From Larimichthys crocea (Eukaryota; Chordata; Actinopteri; Sciaenidae): a stretch of DNA of 64,000 bases. A program made the translations under genes and the position numbers. The stretch is from the NCBI RefSeq assembly GCF_000972845.2, contig NC_040012.1:12026930-12090929 (forward strand). Direction: 5' to 3'. The notes under the pieces are model-generated. The model searched no databases. It worked only from the letters and a program-made list of their open reading frames with translations, and was not told the origin of the DNA. Positions 32,476-46,003 of the stretch are shown here, in pieces (within the stretch, counting starts at the first letter, position 1; the number at the start of each line of letters is the position of its first letter).

Positions 32476-34499
32476 CAAACACTGACACTAACAACACAGG
32501 AGAGGTTTATGTTCCCAGTGTTATTCCAGAGGTTATATTATATTACAGACTGTTTCTGTTTTATAGGGCTTACATAAAAGGAAAATACATGCATGTGATG
32601 TAGAAACCAGGTTGTATTTTCAGGTTATTTAGCATGGTATATATTTTTTTCACACTTACACACTACAAGAAAGCTTTTTTTTTTTACCTGACAAAAAATA
32701 TTTATTTAATGCTACTCAGTCTCAAGCAGAGAAATTTGACCATTTTCAAGTAAAAAAAGAAAGAAACTAAAGAACTACTTTCCTTTCATTGGTTTGCAGA
32801 CCAGCAGGTCTCCAGATATTAGCTTCTCAGTTGGACCCTCTTGACCTTCTTCCAACTACTTTATAGTTTTTCCTGGTTGTGATTGACTGAATGTGAATCA
32901 GAGTCCTGGTAAAAAAATTGTAAAAACAAGCACAGACTTGTTTAGCTGGATAGAAAAGATTTAACATGATGAAGAATAAATAATAAATACAATATCTGCT
33001 CCTGTGTTGTTCAGAAGCAATCTCTCTTTTTTCTTTTTCCTTCCTCTTTTGTGCAAGATCAGAAGAAACTTTCAGAGGTCTACAACAAAAAGAAACAAAA
33101 AAAAACAATATTTTATGTAAAGTCTGAGCTGCAGCTCTGTGTTCTCTGTTCTGTAAGAGATCAGACTAAAAAAAAAAAAACCTTGAGGCTACCCGAGAAA
33201 GCTCCAAGTTTTCAACCCACACTTCCTTTCACATTTGAGTCTACAGAGGGTACAATGCAACACTTTTTCCTGCCCCTCCGGTCACATCCAGTTGTTGGAA
33301 AAATTCTACTTATTCAAATTATATTGACAAATGTCATGATTAAGATCATGAACAGCACTAATAAACTAATATAAAATAAAGCACTCACACTAAACACACA
33401 GTCGTGTGTGTGAAAATGCTTTTCAGTATTCTCCAACCAGCCGTTGTATATTGGATGTTCAGTAAAACAAACACAGGACACAGAGTGGAAGGGCCGTGTG
33501 CCACAGACAACACAACCCCCAGTGCACAGAACTGCTACCTGCTGTGAGGATGTGTGTGTTTTCACCAACAACACAACGATAACCTGGTCGGTTCAAATGA
33601 AGCAACACAGACAAATCAGTCCCAGATTTTAAAAGGCTGGCTCGGCCTCCAGAAAAAAACAAAAAAAAACACAAACAGATGTGTTTACTGAAAGCAGTAA
33701 CACATTAGTTTATATTTAACAAGTGCATCAGTGATGCTGTGATTGAAACAGACAGTGTTTTACCTGTGTAGCAGACCTGTGAGTGATCAACTGTGCATGG
33801 CAACGGATACAGAAGCAGACAAAAAAGCACAGCAGCACAGCTGTTGTGTTCACTGCTGCTGGATGACATGAACACGAATATGAAACAGGAGATCGGTGAT
33901 CATCCGGAGTGACTTGAAGTTAAAATATCGAGGCTATCCTTTTTGCTTTTGGAGACATTTTGATAACAAATATTAGGAAAGGACATTTTTCCATTTCTGA
34001 CATATTGGCGAAGGGGTGTTGCGATTAGGAACTCTCCGACAGAGCAAAAAGGGCAAGAAGGGTCCTCTCGGTAAATGCGTAAAGGAAAATCCCCCACTGC
34101 ACTCAGTCCCTGTGATGTGTGCCCTCTGCTCCTTTCCTCATCACTTTGCTTCTTCTACGTGGAGACAGGTCTTGACTCAAAACTGTTTCAGAAGTGCTGA
34201 GAATGTGTATGCTTCAGTACTCCGTAAAGTGAGAAGTACACTGCAACGGCAGTGGGGTTTTTCTTTTGGGTTCAGACCCATAAAAATGAAGATAAATATA
34301 TACAGTATGCAGCCTTGAAAGTGAGCTGTTTTCTCTGAGGTCTAAGAAGAAATCCACCCTCTTCGAACAGTTCCAGATCAAAATATGGCTTCTTGCCTAA
34401 TGCAGCAAAATATAGGAAATAGTTATAGACATAAAATTGATTAACAGACAGTGGAGTCCAGCATGGCTCTCTATAGGGATGGAAATGTCTGTTTTTTTA
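32476..34499. other. intergenic, no feature seen
   Basis: AT-rich with several short A runs (for example 33169-33180). No coding or repeat structure I can support. Confidence 0.5.
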
Positions 34500-34930
34500 T
34501 AGGCTAAAATATCTTGACAACACTATTGGATCAATTTCTGCGAAATTTTGTACAGACATCCATGGTCTCCTACTTTCTCTGCAGATCCCCTGCAGGCTTC
34601 GCCTGTCAAGTGAAATTTCACAACATGTACTGAATGGACTGGCACAAAACTTTATACAGACATTCATGGTTCCCAGATGATGAATCCTACTTACTTTGGT
34701 CACTTAAACTTTTCCACTAGCGATACCATGAGGTTTAAATTTGTGGTTTTGAGTTAAATGTACTTCACTTTCCATGTAGCTCCATTAACATTTTTGATTT
34801 GTATAACAATAGCACAAATAATCGTCATGGCCACAGGCTTCACCTTTTTTCGTGTTGTGTTTAGTGCTAATCAATAAATGTTAGCAAACTAATGTGTGTA
34901 ATGGCGACAGCAAGACTTAAAGAGCTGCTA
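34500..34930 (+). repeat. interspersed repeat related to 2320-2790
   Basis: Contains two degenerate internal units with GAAATTTTGTACAGACATCC and AAAACTTTATACAGACATTC followed by ATGGT-TCCCAG-ATGATGAATCCTA, then CGATACCATGAGG. This internal periodicity identifies the family. Confidence 0.7.
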
Positions 34931-36394
34931 GAAAACATCCAAACATGTCTTTTTTACTATATTGTTTTGGATAATAAATAAAGTAATTGTAACAATATAA
35001 AACGTGTCTCCATAGGAGATGTTATAATTGCTGACATATGCTGGTAAACACTTAGAAATGTCTGCATGTTTTATTTTCAGTGTTCTCTCTTGATTACTTT
35101 CAGGGTTGAAATGATCTTTTTTTGGTCTAGGATGGCCTTGAAAGTATATCTGTTTTTTCTCTTTGCACGTCCAAACAAAAAAAAAAAAAAAAAAAAAAAA
35201 AAAGATGGAATGGTGCAAAAGGATTGTTCTTGACCCTCCCTTGATTTTTCAAACGCCATTTCTTGTTTTCCCTGGTGACTTTTTCGTGAGAGGGGGCTGT
35301 CGTCGTTTAATGCACCGTTAAAAGGCTACAGCTGGAAAAGTGAACAGGAACATTTTTAACAACCTCACAAAGCCCCTAAAGCCTATACCCAGAGCTGCAT
35401 CTGACCACCTCACGCAAAAAAAGGAAGCAGTCCCTCAAACCGCAGACACCAAATGCTGCATGTCAATCATCCACCTTGGGGCAGAGCCGATGGTCATTCC
35501 ACTTTCATTCCTTTGACAGAGCCTATCAAGTATTGATTTTGAAAGCATCCCCAGACCACGGCTGAATTATAATAAACATAATTCAAATTTGGACATGGGG
35601 TTTGTGAGATATAGCCGAGACCTTGAAGGCATTCAGGAGAAATGGGGAGGACAGGGCTTGTGCTGTATTTCCAGGGGTACAGAAGAGGGATCTGTCCTGG
35701 ATGTACGGGGCCTATATTTCCTGGAGGAACAGCAAATCTTGAACGAAAAGTCATAGTCAAAAAAGATTCATTTCATCATCAAGAGGATATACAGCCAAGC
35801 TGCGTCTGGAAGTTGTACCATTCAATATAATGTGTCTGGGAAAAAAAAAAAGTTCTCCTTGTCCTTGGATATGATAGCACATATAATCTTTCTCCAGGAC
35901 ATTGGCCCATGGAAAAGGACACAGAGGTAATACTGAAAGCCAGTGAAGGAAACATGCACACACATGCGCGCAACTTAATAAGAAAAACTGTGGAAATATG
36001 CGAGCAATCAAAGCAGACAACTGGGTAAACGGCACAACAAGGGGTGCCAACGTTCATATTAGATCCCGGGCCCTGGGGCATCATTGTGTGTTATGAGTTC
36101 AGCATTAATTGCTGCCGTTGGGAACGTTTGTTCTTGACGTAATTACTTGTCAGAGGGAACCCTGACTCTCGATGAAACATGAACTACATAAGAGCATGTT
36201 TTGTGACAAATAATTCAGGTTTTTAACAAGGCAGAGCTGATTCCCAGCACTATAAAGAGCAAATGTGTCCCTCTGTGACTGGTGCTTGTACTGTAATTGC
36301 AGCTCTGGCTTAGACAAAGCCCCCACCCCAAAGAAAATCTTGTCCAATATTAATGTTGTTTCATAACTTTCTGTCTTTTAGAACTGAAAGGAAT
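34931..36394. other. intergenic with poly-A tract and a non-repetitive block
   Basis: A run of about 26 A at 35177-35203. The part at about 36080-36340 is compositionally balanced and rich in TAATTA/TAATTGC-type words, so it could be a conserved non-coding element; that is untested. Confidence 0.4.
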
Positions 36395-36695
36395 CGGGGA
36401 TTAATTGATTTCAAAATCAAAATGATTGTCTGCTATCATCATAATCGTCTTTTACTAATCTATTAAACATTTCAATAATTTTTGAAGCAGAAATTGCTCC
36501 AAATTCTTTAGCTGCTGCGTCTCGTTTGTGAGGGTTTACTGCTTTTCTTTCTTTCATTTTATAGCACATTGAACATCTTTCAGTTTTGGACTTCTGGTCA
36601 GACAAAACGAGACATCTGAAGATGTCACTTTGGCATTTCAGTAATTTGTGATGTGCCAAAAGATTCATCAGTTAATCCCCAAAAATAATCAGTGG
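36395..36695 (-). repeat. AATCGATTA-type interspersed repeat, reverse orientation
   Basis: Reverse-complement words of the family: TTTTGGACTTCTGGTCAGAC, AAACGAGACATCTGAAGATG, ATTTCAATAATTTTTG and TTAATCCCCAAAAATAATCA. Compare the + strand copy at 40008-40294. Confidence 0.65.
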
Positions 36696-36913
36696 ACACG
36701 GAATGAAAATAAATTGCTTCCCTGCTGCATTTTACGTCGCATGCTGTGTATTTAATACATCACTGTTAAAAATTGACCTAAAATTGAACATAAACAAGTT
36801 TTGGATCTGAGCTTCCCGTGTCACTTTTCAAATTTATTGCTCTGCTTGACCGTTTGACATGCATGCACATGCACATCAACACTCTGGAACAGGCACTCAT
36901 ACACATGAGCCCA

Positions 36914-36914
<1 letters not shown>

Positions 36915-36944
<30 letters not shown>
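36915..36944. repeat. (CA)n microsatellite
   Basis: About 15 CA units. Confidence 0.9.
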
Positions 36945-36951
<7 letters not shown>

Positions 36952-39900
36952 AGTCAGACACACATGCCCTGTTGGACTTTGAAGCCTTGCGACCGTCATG
37001 TCCATCTTTTCAAACACTGTCCAGACAGGAGAAAAACCTTGGCCATCAGCTCTCCTCTCTGAACCTGTCCATCACTGTCACTCTGGATCAGTGGTGCAGA
37101 ACTCATCCTTCCTCTCCCGCTGGTCCCCGCTGGACTGGACTTGCTCGGTCTAGCCCCTCATATCGCTGTCAGGAGTCCCAACTGACAGCCTGCTGCTGCA
37201 GCTGATTCCAGTTTGTTGGTCCTGCTATGGGCCGATGCCAGCAATCTGTGCTTTGGCAGTGGGTGGCCGTCTGGTAAGGGAAAGCTTTGATAGGTGCAAT
37301 GATGGAGTTATTCATATGGGCATCTTAACACCCCTCAAGCACTATCATATGCATGAAATAGCAACATGTTGGAATGGCAATCCCAAATTTGACGTGAGAA
37401 TGCCCGAATCCTGCAGTTCACAGGCAGAGAAGGCGATGTGGATAAAACACGCACATATGTCTCGAGTGCTCGACCAGACCGGATGTCCCGCCAGTCCTGC
37501 GTCTGTGCATGAGCACAGGCCTTTTTCTTTTCCCTCTCTGCACCACATGTGTGAATTCTATCGTAATGGCCGGGGTTTCCAGAGAACTCTGGATCTTTCA
37601 AACAAACCACAACAGGCGGTAAACCCAGCTTCTCAGCCTCCCACAGAGACAGGGACAGTCAGTGGAGAAGTGAGAGTGGGGATTGGAATTTAATTACAGC
37701 CTTAAAGCCCTCGGAGTCCAATATGAGAGAGAGGGATGAGACATAAATCTACAGGGGTGCCTTTGTTTGTACGGTGGCTAGAACAAGAAAATCATTCAAA
37801 ACCCACTGTGGTGACACTAAAGTCTGTAGAACAGCGGTTCGAAGTTTGACGGATGAACAACTGGGTTTTCAAAGTCTGTCATAGACGTTCACTCATTCAT
37901 CGCAGCTTTTTTAAATTAAAGCGTTCATTCTTGTTCTATTGTGGAAAACTGTGACTCAATAACAGACTGGAAGTAACAAAGACAAATATAGATTTGATTA
38001 CACACCCTTGGCAGTGCGCCAATCTGTATATTTGACTGTACGTTAAAATTATGATAAAATTTCAACAACTGACCCAAAAAAAATGTGATTTTAACTCTTT
38101 TCCAGCCAAGCACGCCGGGGAGTTCGCTGATTAACTATTGAGAAGGTTTACTAAACTAAATGTGTCTTGCAATACATCACTTTGGGAGCTGAGATTCATG
38201 GCTAAAATCAATCTGTCTTTTTCCACATTGCTGACCATAAACGCAATTCCCCTGTGTCTAAGTGAAAGAACATGGATGTACTATTACAAGGGAACCTATG
38301 GCCTTATGATTGGATTCAAAGCTGCTTTGGCCGACACATCAAGGGAATTTTCTGGGCTGCAGATTGGCCAGACTGGCGGCAGAGCATAGAATCTGCAGAG
38401 TGAGTTAGAAGTCACAGGCCTGCTCCCAATCCATTGTATTTCAGCCAGGGTGGGGCACCGAGGATGAAAACCAGATTGGGTACTCCACATACTGTTCCAC
38501 ATACAGCGTGAAGAATAAGGCCCGAAGGACGCTTTCTGTCTCTTCCTCCCTTGCTTCACATTTGTAACAGAGATGCAGTAAGGAAGTGTTGATTTAGGAC
38601 TTAACCGGACTCTGCTCTGGTAAGTATGACAGGGAACATTCGAAGGGTTGCATGCACGGCAGTGCGACTTGCAGTGCAAGCTCGGAGAAAGAGAGAGAAA
38701 TCAGGCTTGTGGCTGCGCAAGAGGATGTCAGGGGGTGGGGCACCCTCTAGTGCAGAAATCCAGATGTAGGTCACTGCCAAAAAATTCCAAAATCCTGATG
38801 TTCTGGCCAACTGGGAGGCTACAAAACCTTCTCCATGTAAATAACGTCAGCAAATCACCCCCTACAATCCTTTCCATAAAGAATCTGGAGACATTTAAGC
38901 TGAGACAGCCATGAGAATACAAACCGCATGTCTTCTTCTGTTAGGGTTTCTTAAATCACCTCAGCTCTGTTAAAACAAAATATCAGAGTGCAATTTGACA
39001 GGAACTTGTCAGGCATTGGACATGGAGCTATGACGTCCGCGGTGCATATTCAGAAAAGAAATCGGGATATCCAACATGTCAGCCATGATTGTCTTTGGCA
39101 TCAATATCATGCTAATATACCTTTTCAAACTGACATGGTTTGCTCAACAAATTGCTACAAAATATTGCTGTCATTTTGTTTGTCTGGACAAAAGTCCTTA
39201 GGCAGCTCTTTCAGGATTTGAATAGAGTCGTGTGCTGAACCTTACACTCATGTAACTGGCTGTTTATGGTCAAAACATAAAGGTTTTAATCCTCAGCTTC
39301 TCAACTAAGAGGATGAGAACCGCCATCTGAAGCTACACGGAGGCTCTGCGGCTAAGAAAGCATGTGTGACTTCTTTGTGCACAACCAGGAGAGAGATCCT
39401 CTGCACAAAATGTCGGTTGAGAAACAGCCTGCAAAACAATGAACACTAGTAAAACTGAGGAGCTGTACCGGGTGAATGCCGATTCCACCTGTTTTCTATT
39501 TATTTGTGTAATCACAGCCATGTAAGTGTCATCATTCCCTCATTAGAGTTCGAGGTTCATTCCACCAGCTTTATATCTAGTTTTCTGACACATGCAATCT
39601 CTTTCCCCAGGAGCTGTGAGGTGTTACAGACCAGATGTTACATTCTGAGTCCACTCATGGAGACATTTCGATTTGGAGACATAAATTTTAAAGATCTTGC
39701 TGAAATGTAGCTATGTGTGTGATAGAAACTTGGAAATGCTCAAAACCAGTGTGAGTGATCCATATGAATGTATATGCTGTATTCTGGACTCAGTGGGTAT
39801 TTTTTGGGCTGCCACCTCCTAGCTTGACATTTTCTCTCCATAAAATCACAGCAGAGGGACATCTGGACTTCATGCATGCAAACCGCTGTAATACTTCAAA

Positions 39901-40007
39901 TACCAGGATGGTTTTCACTACCTATCTGCACTAAAACTGCTCTCCAACAGAGTAATGTTATAACGTATTCACCCACTCGCCATCCTAGTAATAAAGAATC
40001 TCAAGTA
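36945..40007. other. intergenic, no gene supported
   Basis: Contains the longest intergenic open frame on the + strand (37235-37693) and a 127-codon minus frame (38296-38679), neither with a recognisable domain or codon-level signal. Sequence is fairly balanced in composition and low in repeats, so conserved non-coding DNA is possible. Confidence 0.45.
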
Positions 40008-40294
40008 AAGGCTGCAATCAATTATTTTCATTAGTATTTAATTCGTCTTAATTAATGGCTTCATTATATGACACATTTAAATGTCATGTTTTGTCCTCCT
40101 AGCAGCACAAAACCCCAAAGACATTCAGTGTACTGTCATAGAAGATGAAGAACACCAGTAAATATTCACATTTTAAGAGCTGAGACTAGACAATGTTTGT
40201 TTTTTTTTGCTTTTATTAATCAAGATTAAATTGCAAATTAATTCTCTTTATATTCACTAATCAAATAATCCACTTAATGTTTCAGCTCTAATTC
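40008..40294 (+). repeat. AATCGATTA-type interspersed repeat, clearest copy
   Basis: Runs from AAGGCTGCAATCAATTATTT through TGTCATGTTTTGTCCTCC, AAAACCCCAAAGACATTCAG, CATAGAAGATGAAGAACACC to TAATGTTTCAGCTCTAATTC. Both ends match the ends of a widespread teleost repeat recalled from memory. Confidence 0.75.
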
Positions 40295-41274
40295 TAACAA
40301 GGTTTTGATTAATCACTTCAAAATGATTTGATGTCATTTTCGTTGTTAAATATTTAGTTTGCCCAAAAATAGATAGTTGTAGTGGTATCTAGACATGCAG
40401 ATATTTTAGCTGGAAAATGTTTGACAGATTGATAGAGAGATCTGTTGACTATCTAGAGTAACAATGTATCTGTATCTGGAAAGAGATTTCTAATCTTAAA
40501 TCTAAATTTTTTATGCTTTTAGTACCACAAAATATTTCTCTTCACTTTACATTATATTTCTGTGGGAGCAGAAATCTCAAATCTTTTTTAAAATATGATT
40601 ACAATGAGCAAAAAACATAGGTAATATCACAAGTCTACATTTTTTTAAAAAGATTACAAACTACTTTAAGTTAATCATGGGCAGAGAGACTTCTGGTATG
40701 TTTGCATAACATATAGCTATGCAGCGTTTGTCCTTCCTTGACGAAAATACCCCATGAGCTCAGCTCTAAACAAAGTGTAAAGGCTGGCAGTACACACATG
40801 ACATGTATGTACTGTGACATGTCAACATGACTGGTTGTATTTATCCCTGCACAGGTTGTGACTGACCAGCCACACATGACTGCTGTACCAGTCACTAAGG
40901 TTAATTAACTATCTGGAAACTATTTCGGCCCTGCCAAGTTTGTGTCACTTCAGGTATGTCTCCATTTAATGTTTTCCGCTCTAAGTATAGGTGGCTGGCA
41001 CAGGCTCAGAGTGCTTTTCCGTTGTGTGGAATTATAATGACAGGACAGAGAATGCAATAATATGGGCACAGGCCCAAAAAGGTTTCACTCCCAGGTTACC
41101 CAAAAGAACTGTGTGTTATGCCAAAAAATGTCAAGACAAACATTAAAATGATAAAGCCAACAAACCAAACCACAGTAAGAAAAAAAAAAGGAATAAAAAG
41201 TGTGAACATCTGGGCTCTGTTTAGTATTTTAAGACAGAGATAAAATATACCCAGTTAATATGTATAACTAAATA

Positions 41275-41295
41275 CATTATTATTATTATTATTAT
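41275..41295. repeat. (TTA)n microsatellite
   Basis: Seven ATT/TTA units. Confidence 0.85.
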
Positions 41296-41309
41296 CTTAG
41301 AATGAGTCT

Positions 41310-41520
41310 TTTATATCAGTAGATGCCGTGGATCCTTTTTCATGGAGTCCTCCATGTTGAACCGCCATTTTCTACGGTAGCCCAGAATAGACAAACTAAA
41401 CACTCTCTCTGGATAGAGCCACTCGCATTTTTCACTTGAGATTTCGAGGCGAGGGGGTTGCAATCAGCAACTGCTCTGCTAGATGAAATCCTTCACACTG
41501 GTCCTTGAAGGGAAAGCCAG
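41310..41520 (+). repeat. interspersed repeat (GCCATTTTCTACGGTAGCCCAGAA family)
   Basis: Contains GCCATTTTCTACGGTAGCCC, ACAAACTAAACACTCTCTCT and GGGGTTGCAATCAGCAACTG, then TCCTTCACACTGGTCCTTGA, the known order of a dispersed fish repeat. Confidence 0.65.
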
Positions 41521-41811
41521 CAACTAACTTAAGCTAAATGTACTTGATTGATTGATTTTCCCTCTCCGGCTCTTATCTGAAATTGAAAAATATAATTTTT
41601 TATTGATTTATCTTTTTAGTTCATAATTCTACTTGCCTAAATGACTCAGTAGCTAAACTTAATCATTAAGGTGAAAGCTAGCAAAACTAGCTCAGCGGAT
41701 CTATGGGACTCTCTCGCTGAATTGATTTGGCTAGGATGACATACATACTTTAATGTATTAAATCATAAATGCATTGATTATATTGACCTCACACATTTTG
41801 TATGTAGATAG

Positions 41812-42020
41812 CGCAGCACGGTGGTGCAGTGTCACTCCGCTCTGACTTCCTCCCACAGCACAAAGACATCCTAACAGGTTAATTGGTGACTCTAAATTGC
41901 TCATAGGTGTGACAGTGAACATGAATGGTTGTTTGTCTCTATGTGTCAGCGCTCTGATGAAGCCCTTCGTGATCCTGATAAGGGTAAGCAGCAGAAAATG
42001 AATGAATGAATAAATGTTTG
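41812..42020 (+). repeat. high-copy repeat with (GAAT)n tail, second copy
   Basis: Begins GCAGCACGGTGGTGCAGTG and contains CTTCCTCCCACAGCACAAAG and TTAATTGGTGACTCTAAATT, ending in AATGAATGAATGAATAAATG. Same family as 16879-17076, here with the head and a tetranucleotide tail preserved. Confidence 0.78.
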
Positions 42021-43444
42021 CAGGTAGCCTTCTGTGTTGCGCTGCACTCTGTGAAGATTACTGAAGGATATCTGTTTATTTTAATATGACAATCATTTTT
42101 GAAACACTGAGCCTCAGAAGAAATAAAATGAAAGCACTACAACCTTTCTATATGTCACCAGGTGACTAGCCAGCCTTTAAACCATGAAACCTCTTTTCTC
42201 CCAGCTTCACTGCTGATGCTGATAATACTCTGCCTTTGTATGGCAAGAACTGTTTATACTACAGCTTGCGTTATCCCATCAGAGGTTTGAAGAAAGAACT
42301 TGGGGTATTATCCAGTGAAAAGTCGGGATATTTGTACTCTTTTGTAAAGTAGAAATCCCAAGAATAATTATTGTAGCATCTCAACGGTCTCACAGTGAAA
42401 GAACAGACATATTAAACTGCTCTTTGGTGTCTATATTCATGCTTTGGCCTTATTTGTTTGGTGCATTAGCATAATCAAATATTGCTTGAAACACAGTTGT
42501 CACATCGTTGCAGCGCTTGTACCTGCGATGTGTTGATGTTATTTCTTCAGTTGAGACACGGTTATTGCGGTATAATTCATTGGGGGACATCAAAGCCTCT
42601 GTTCTCTATGTAAAACAGCGGAAAGGCTCTCTGCATCTTCGTATCTGTAGCTCAGTCAATTGCCACTTCAGAACGGATCTGGGATTTCTGCCACACAACA
42701 CAATGTATGAACACGACATATTGTCAAATTTATCTGCAGATGCAGAGATGCTCTGCAAACATGAATTTATTATAACTACATTAAATGAAGAGAAATCTCT
42801 GTGAGTGGAGCTTCTGATATGTAACCTGTCATTTTATCTCTTGTGTGTGTTTCTGTATAGTGAAAAGGCTATTTGATATCGTATATATATATACATATAT
42901 AATGTAAATGCAAGATTTTCACCTTTGTTTGAAATTATTAATCACCATAACTTACTATTCATGCTTTTCATCTATCTAACACTTCATGAAACATTCAAAT
43001 GCAACAGAAGGTATCTTTTCTGTGCCTTTAACATTAAAGAAAACGATCATTGTGCACATGCAAGATTTAATAAAGTAACAGCCTGCTGTAACCTGCTTTA
43101 AGTATGTAGTGTGCAGTGAAAGTAGTCCCTTCACTCAGTGTTTTTGACATTCGCACTAACATCCAGAAAGGCCACTGTGAGTTTAAAATCAAGGACCCAG
43201 CGCTTTTTTTTTTATGTTGTTGTTGCTTTCTGTGAAATCATTTAATGTTTAATGTTCAAGTGTGTGAGTATTTATGTGTGTGAGGGAGGCAAAATTCATG
43301 GTGCACGGGTGGAAGTGGATTATTGCAATCAAGTTCAAATTGAAGACTATATTTTTGCATTGTTCACAGTGAGTGATTGCTGAGTGTGAGGCATTAGTTA
43401 TGCTGACTGCGGGGCTATAAATAATATTTTACTGTAGCGAGAGA

Positions 43445-43445
<1 letters not shown>

Positions 43446-43484
<39 letters not shown>
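43446..43484. repeat. (TG)n microsatellite
   Basis: About 19 perfect TG units. Confidence 0.95.
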
Positions 43485-43486
<2 letters not shown>

Positions 43487-45972
43487 GTTAGCATGACATC
43501 TGGGTTTTAATTCTGGGGGGAAAAAATCCCATATCTGCATGATCCTACTAACGCAAGCCATCTGAAGAGAATACAGATGAGAGATGTTCCCTCCATTCTC
43601 GCGCAACCTCCTTCAACAACAGTGCATAGCAACACACAGTGACCTTGAATGATTAAACATTCCTCTTTATATTGCATTCTGTCTTCAGTATGTGTCTATA
43701 GTGTCCATATACTGACAACATACAAAGGTGCTGGACTGTGAGAAGGAATTTGAAATGAAATATTGTAAAAGTAGAGCTGGCTCGTACGGCTTCCCGCATT
43801 GGCTTGTTTGTAGATTGATATGTATGCATGCGATGCTGGCGATATGCAGATCAATAGGATTTCATTGCACGTGTCCTGTGGGATTTATTATCATCAGTCA
43901 TTTTAATGAGGTAGCAAGTGATAGGACAACAAGATCACTAAGAGTAATGTTCCACGGGGAGAGTGCAAAGACTGCCACCAGATGGTTCTTCTGGGAATGA
44001 CTAGAATACCAAACAGGCTTTACAAACAGAATCCTCTTACTTGCAAGGTTAGAAAGCATAATTTCAACCATGTTTACAGAAATAGACTTTAAACAGCCTA
44101 TTAAAGGCTTTGAGCCAAAAAAAAAAAAAAGAAAAAGGGAAGCAAGACGAATGATGAAGCACACTCCAGTCCGTGCCACATACTCAGGGAAACACATGAT
44201 TTATATACAGTGCCAGTGAACGTAACTCTTTCACATGATTGCCACAGTGGACTAATATCTTCAAGAAAATAATGTTGTTTAGGGGTCTCTGTTGTGGGCA
44301 TGCTAAATGTCTGCGTCATAACATTTCACATTGCAGCACTGAAGATATACAGTATCATGTGGGACAGACTGACTCCTGGTTTAATTTCATAGCAAATTGT
44401 TGGCTCTTTGAAGCCTTGAGTTACCACACGGTGACACTGGAAATGTTCTATTTAATACCTGTTATATTGTCACTAGACCCAACAGTCCTTCAGCTGCCTC
44501 AAGCTCTCAGTGAGATTGGAGACGAACAAAGGGAATATGAATTAAGTCTGTAACTGAGCTGCCCCCTGGCATACTGAATTCTAAATTCAGCTGTGCTTTA
44601 TGAGCCTTTCATATGATTCGGGGTCTGATAATTCTTGGTCTTAATTACAATAGTAGCAGGCAGACCTGGGTTACAAAAAAAGATGTTGAACATAGGAAGC
44701 AGAGCTATCAGGAGACTTTTTTTTAAAAAACGGAGTCGAGTGAAGAATATCACTCCCACATTCAAGATTTTCAAAGGGAAAGTTGGAGCCAAGATGAATA
44801 CTGAAAGATCAGAAAGTAGTCTCGGAATCAGCAATGTCTTGAGCAGTATGTGTGAGAAGCCTGTGCTGACTTTTCTGCTCTGATTTTAAGCTATTTAACA
44901 ACCCCATTCCCTGCTGAACACTGGTACCTTAGGCCAAAACTGTCTCTCATGTCCAAGGCGAAATTTAAAGCTATTTGAAAACTGTAATAACGTGAAAAGG
45001 ACGCAGTCACATCCTATTAAAGGAGACACAGTGCATGAACTGCATGTTCGCGATGGCTAAATATTTAGAGCAGAGGCAGCAGTCGTTTTATTTGCTTGAA
45101 ACACAAAACCACGGTCTGCTGTGCTGATGCCAAAAAGTCTCAGAGAGCTAACGAGTGGAAACACAGAACAATAGAAAAGTTATAAACTGAACTGTCACAA
45201 ATGTGGAAACTAGAGCAAAAGCTACAGTTCTGATAAGACCTTTTATCGGCCTTATCAAGACCGATAAAAATAATTGTGCTAATAGTAGTAAAAATAATAC
45301 AAAGCCATACTAAAGATAAAAAATAAGCAGCAGCTGGCTGACAGTTAAGTCAAAAACTTGCCCGAGATAAACCTGATAAAACTACAATCATCCATACAGT
45401 CTTTTTCAATTTGACCTATCTCTGGAAACTTCTACACAAACCAGCCAACAAATCACTTAACCTGTAGCTCTAATTGAATTGTACATGTAGATACCATAGG
45501 ATTTCTACTAACGCCGTGAAGAGCTGTCAGCTAGCTTTTATCCAAGTTCAAGGACACTTAGGACAACAAAATATTGCTATGAGTCACCAAGACTGAAAGC
45601 TTTTGCAAACCAAGCAAGAGCGCGGCCAAAAAGAAAAAAGGAAACTTCAAACAGATTGATGAAACATCATCAAAATGAGAGTTCTCCCTCAGTGTGCTCA
45701 TCCCTGCTCTCACAGACATTATAGGCACTCCAAAAGCTGCTCTCTGTGACTGAATTGACAAGCAGCGTCGAGTCGGGAGTGTTTGATCTCAGTCATAATC
45801 ATTATGATGCCCTTAATTGATACAGGTTTGTCCCCTACAGCTGCAGGTCCAGGTGAGACATTTGATCCACGCTCCCTGAGGTAAACCTGTCCTTGGGAGG
45901 CGTTTTTGTTTAGCTGTCACTCTGTCCCTCAGGCGAAAACAAACATCTAAGACAGCAGAAGTCAGAAGTGTG

Positions 45973-45974
<2 letters not shown>

Positions 45975-46003
<29 letters not shown>
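45975..46003. repeat. (GT)n microsatellite
   Basis: About 14 perfect units. Confidence 0.93.

Noticed and set aside
37235..37693. 152-codon open frame on the + strand in the intergenic region
   Set aside because: No recognisable domain, no splice or promoter context, and composition like its flanks; an open frame of this length is expected by chance in 30 kb of balanced sequence.
38296..38810. Minus-strand frames of 127 and 69 codons considered as a LINE remnant
   Set aside because: No reverse transcriptase or endonuclease motif can be seen, and I could not match it to a family.
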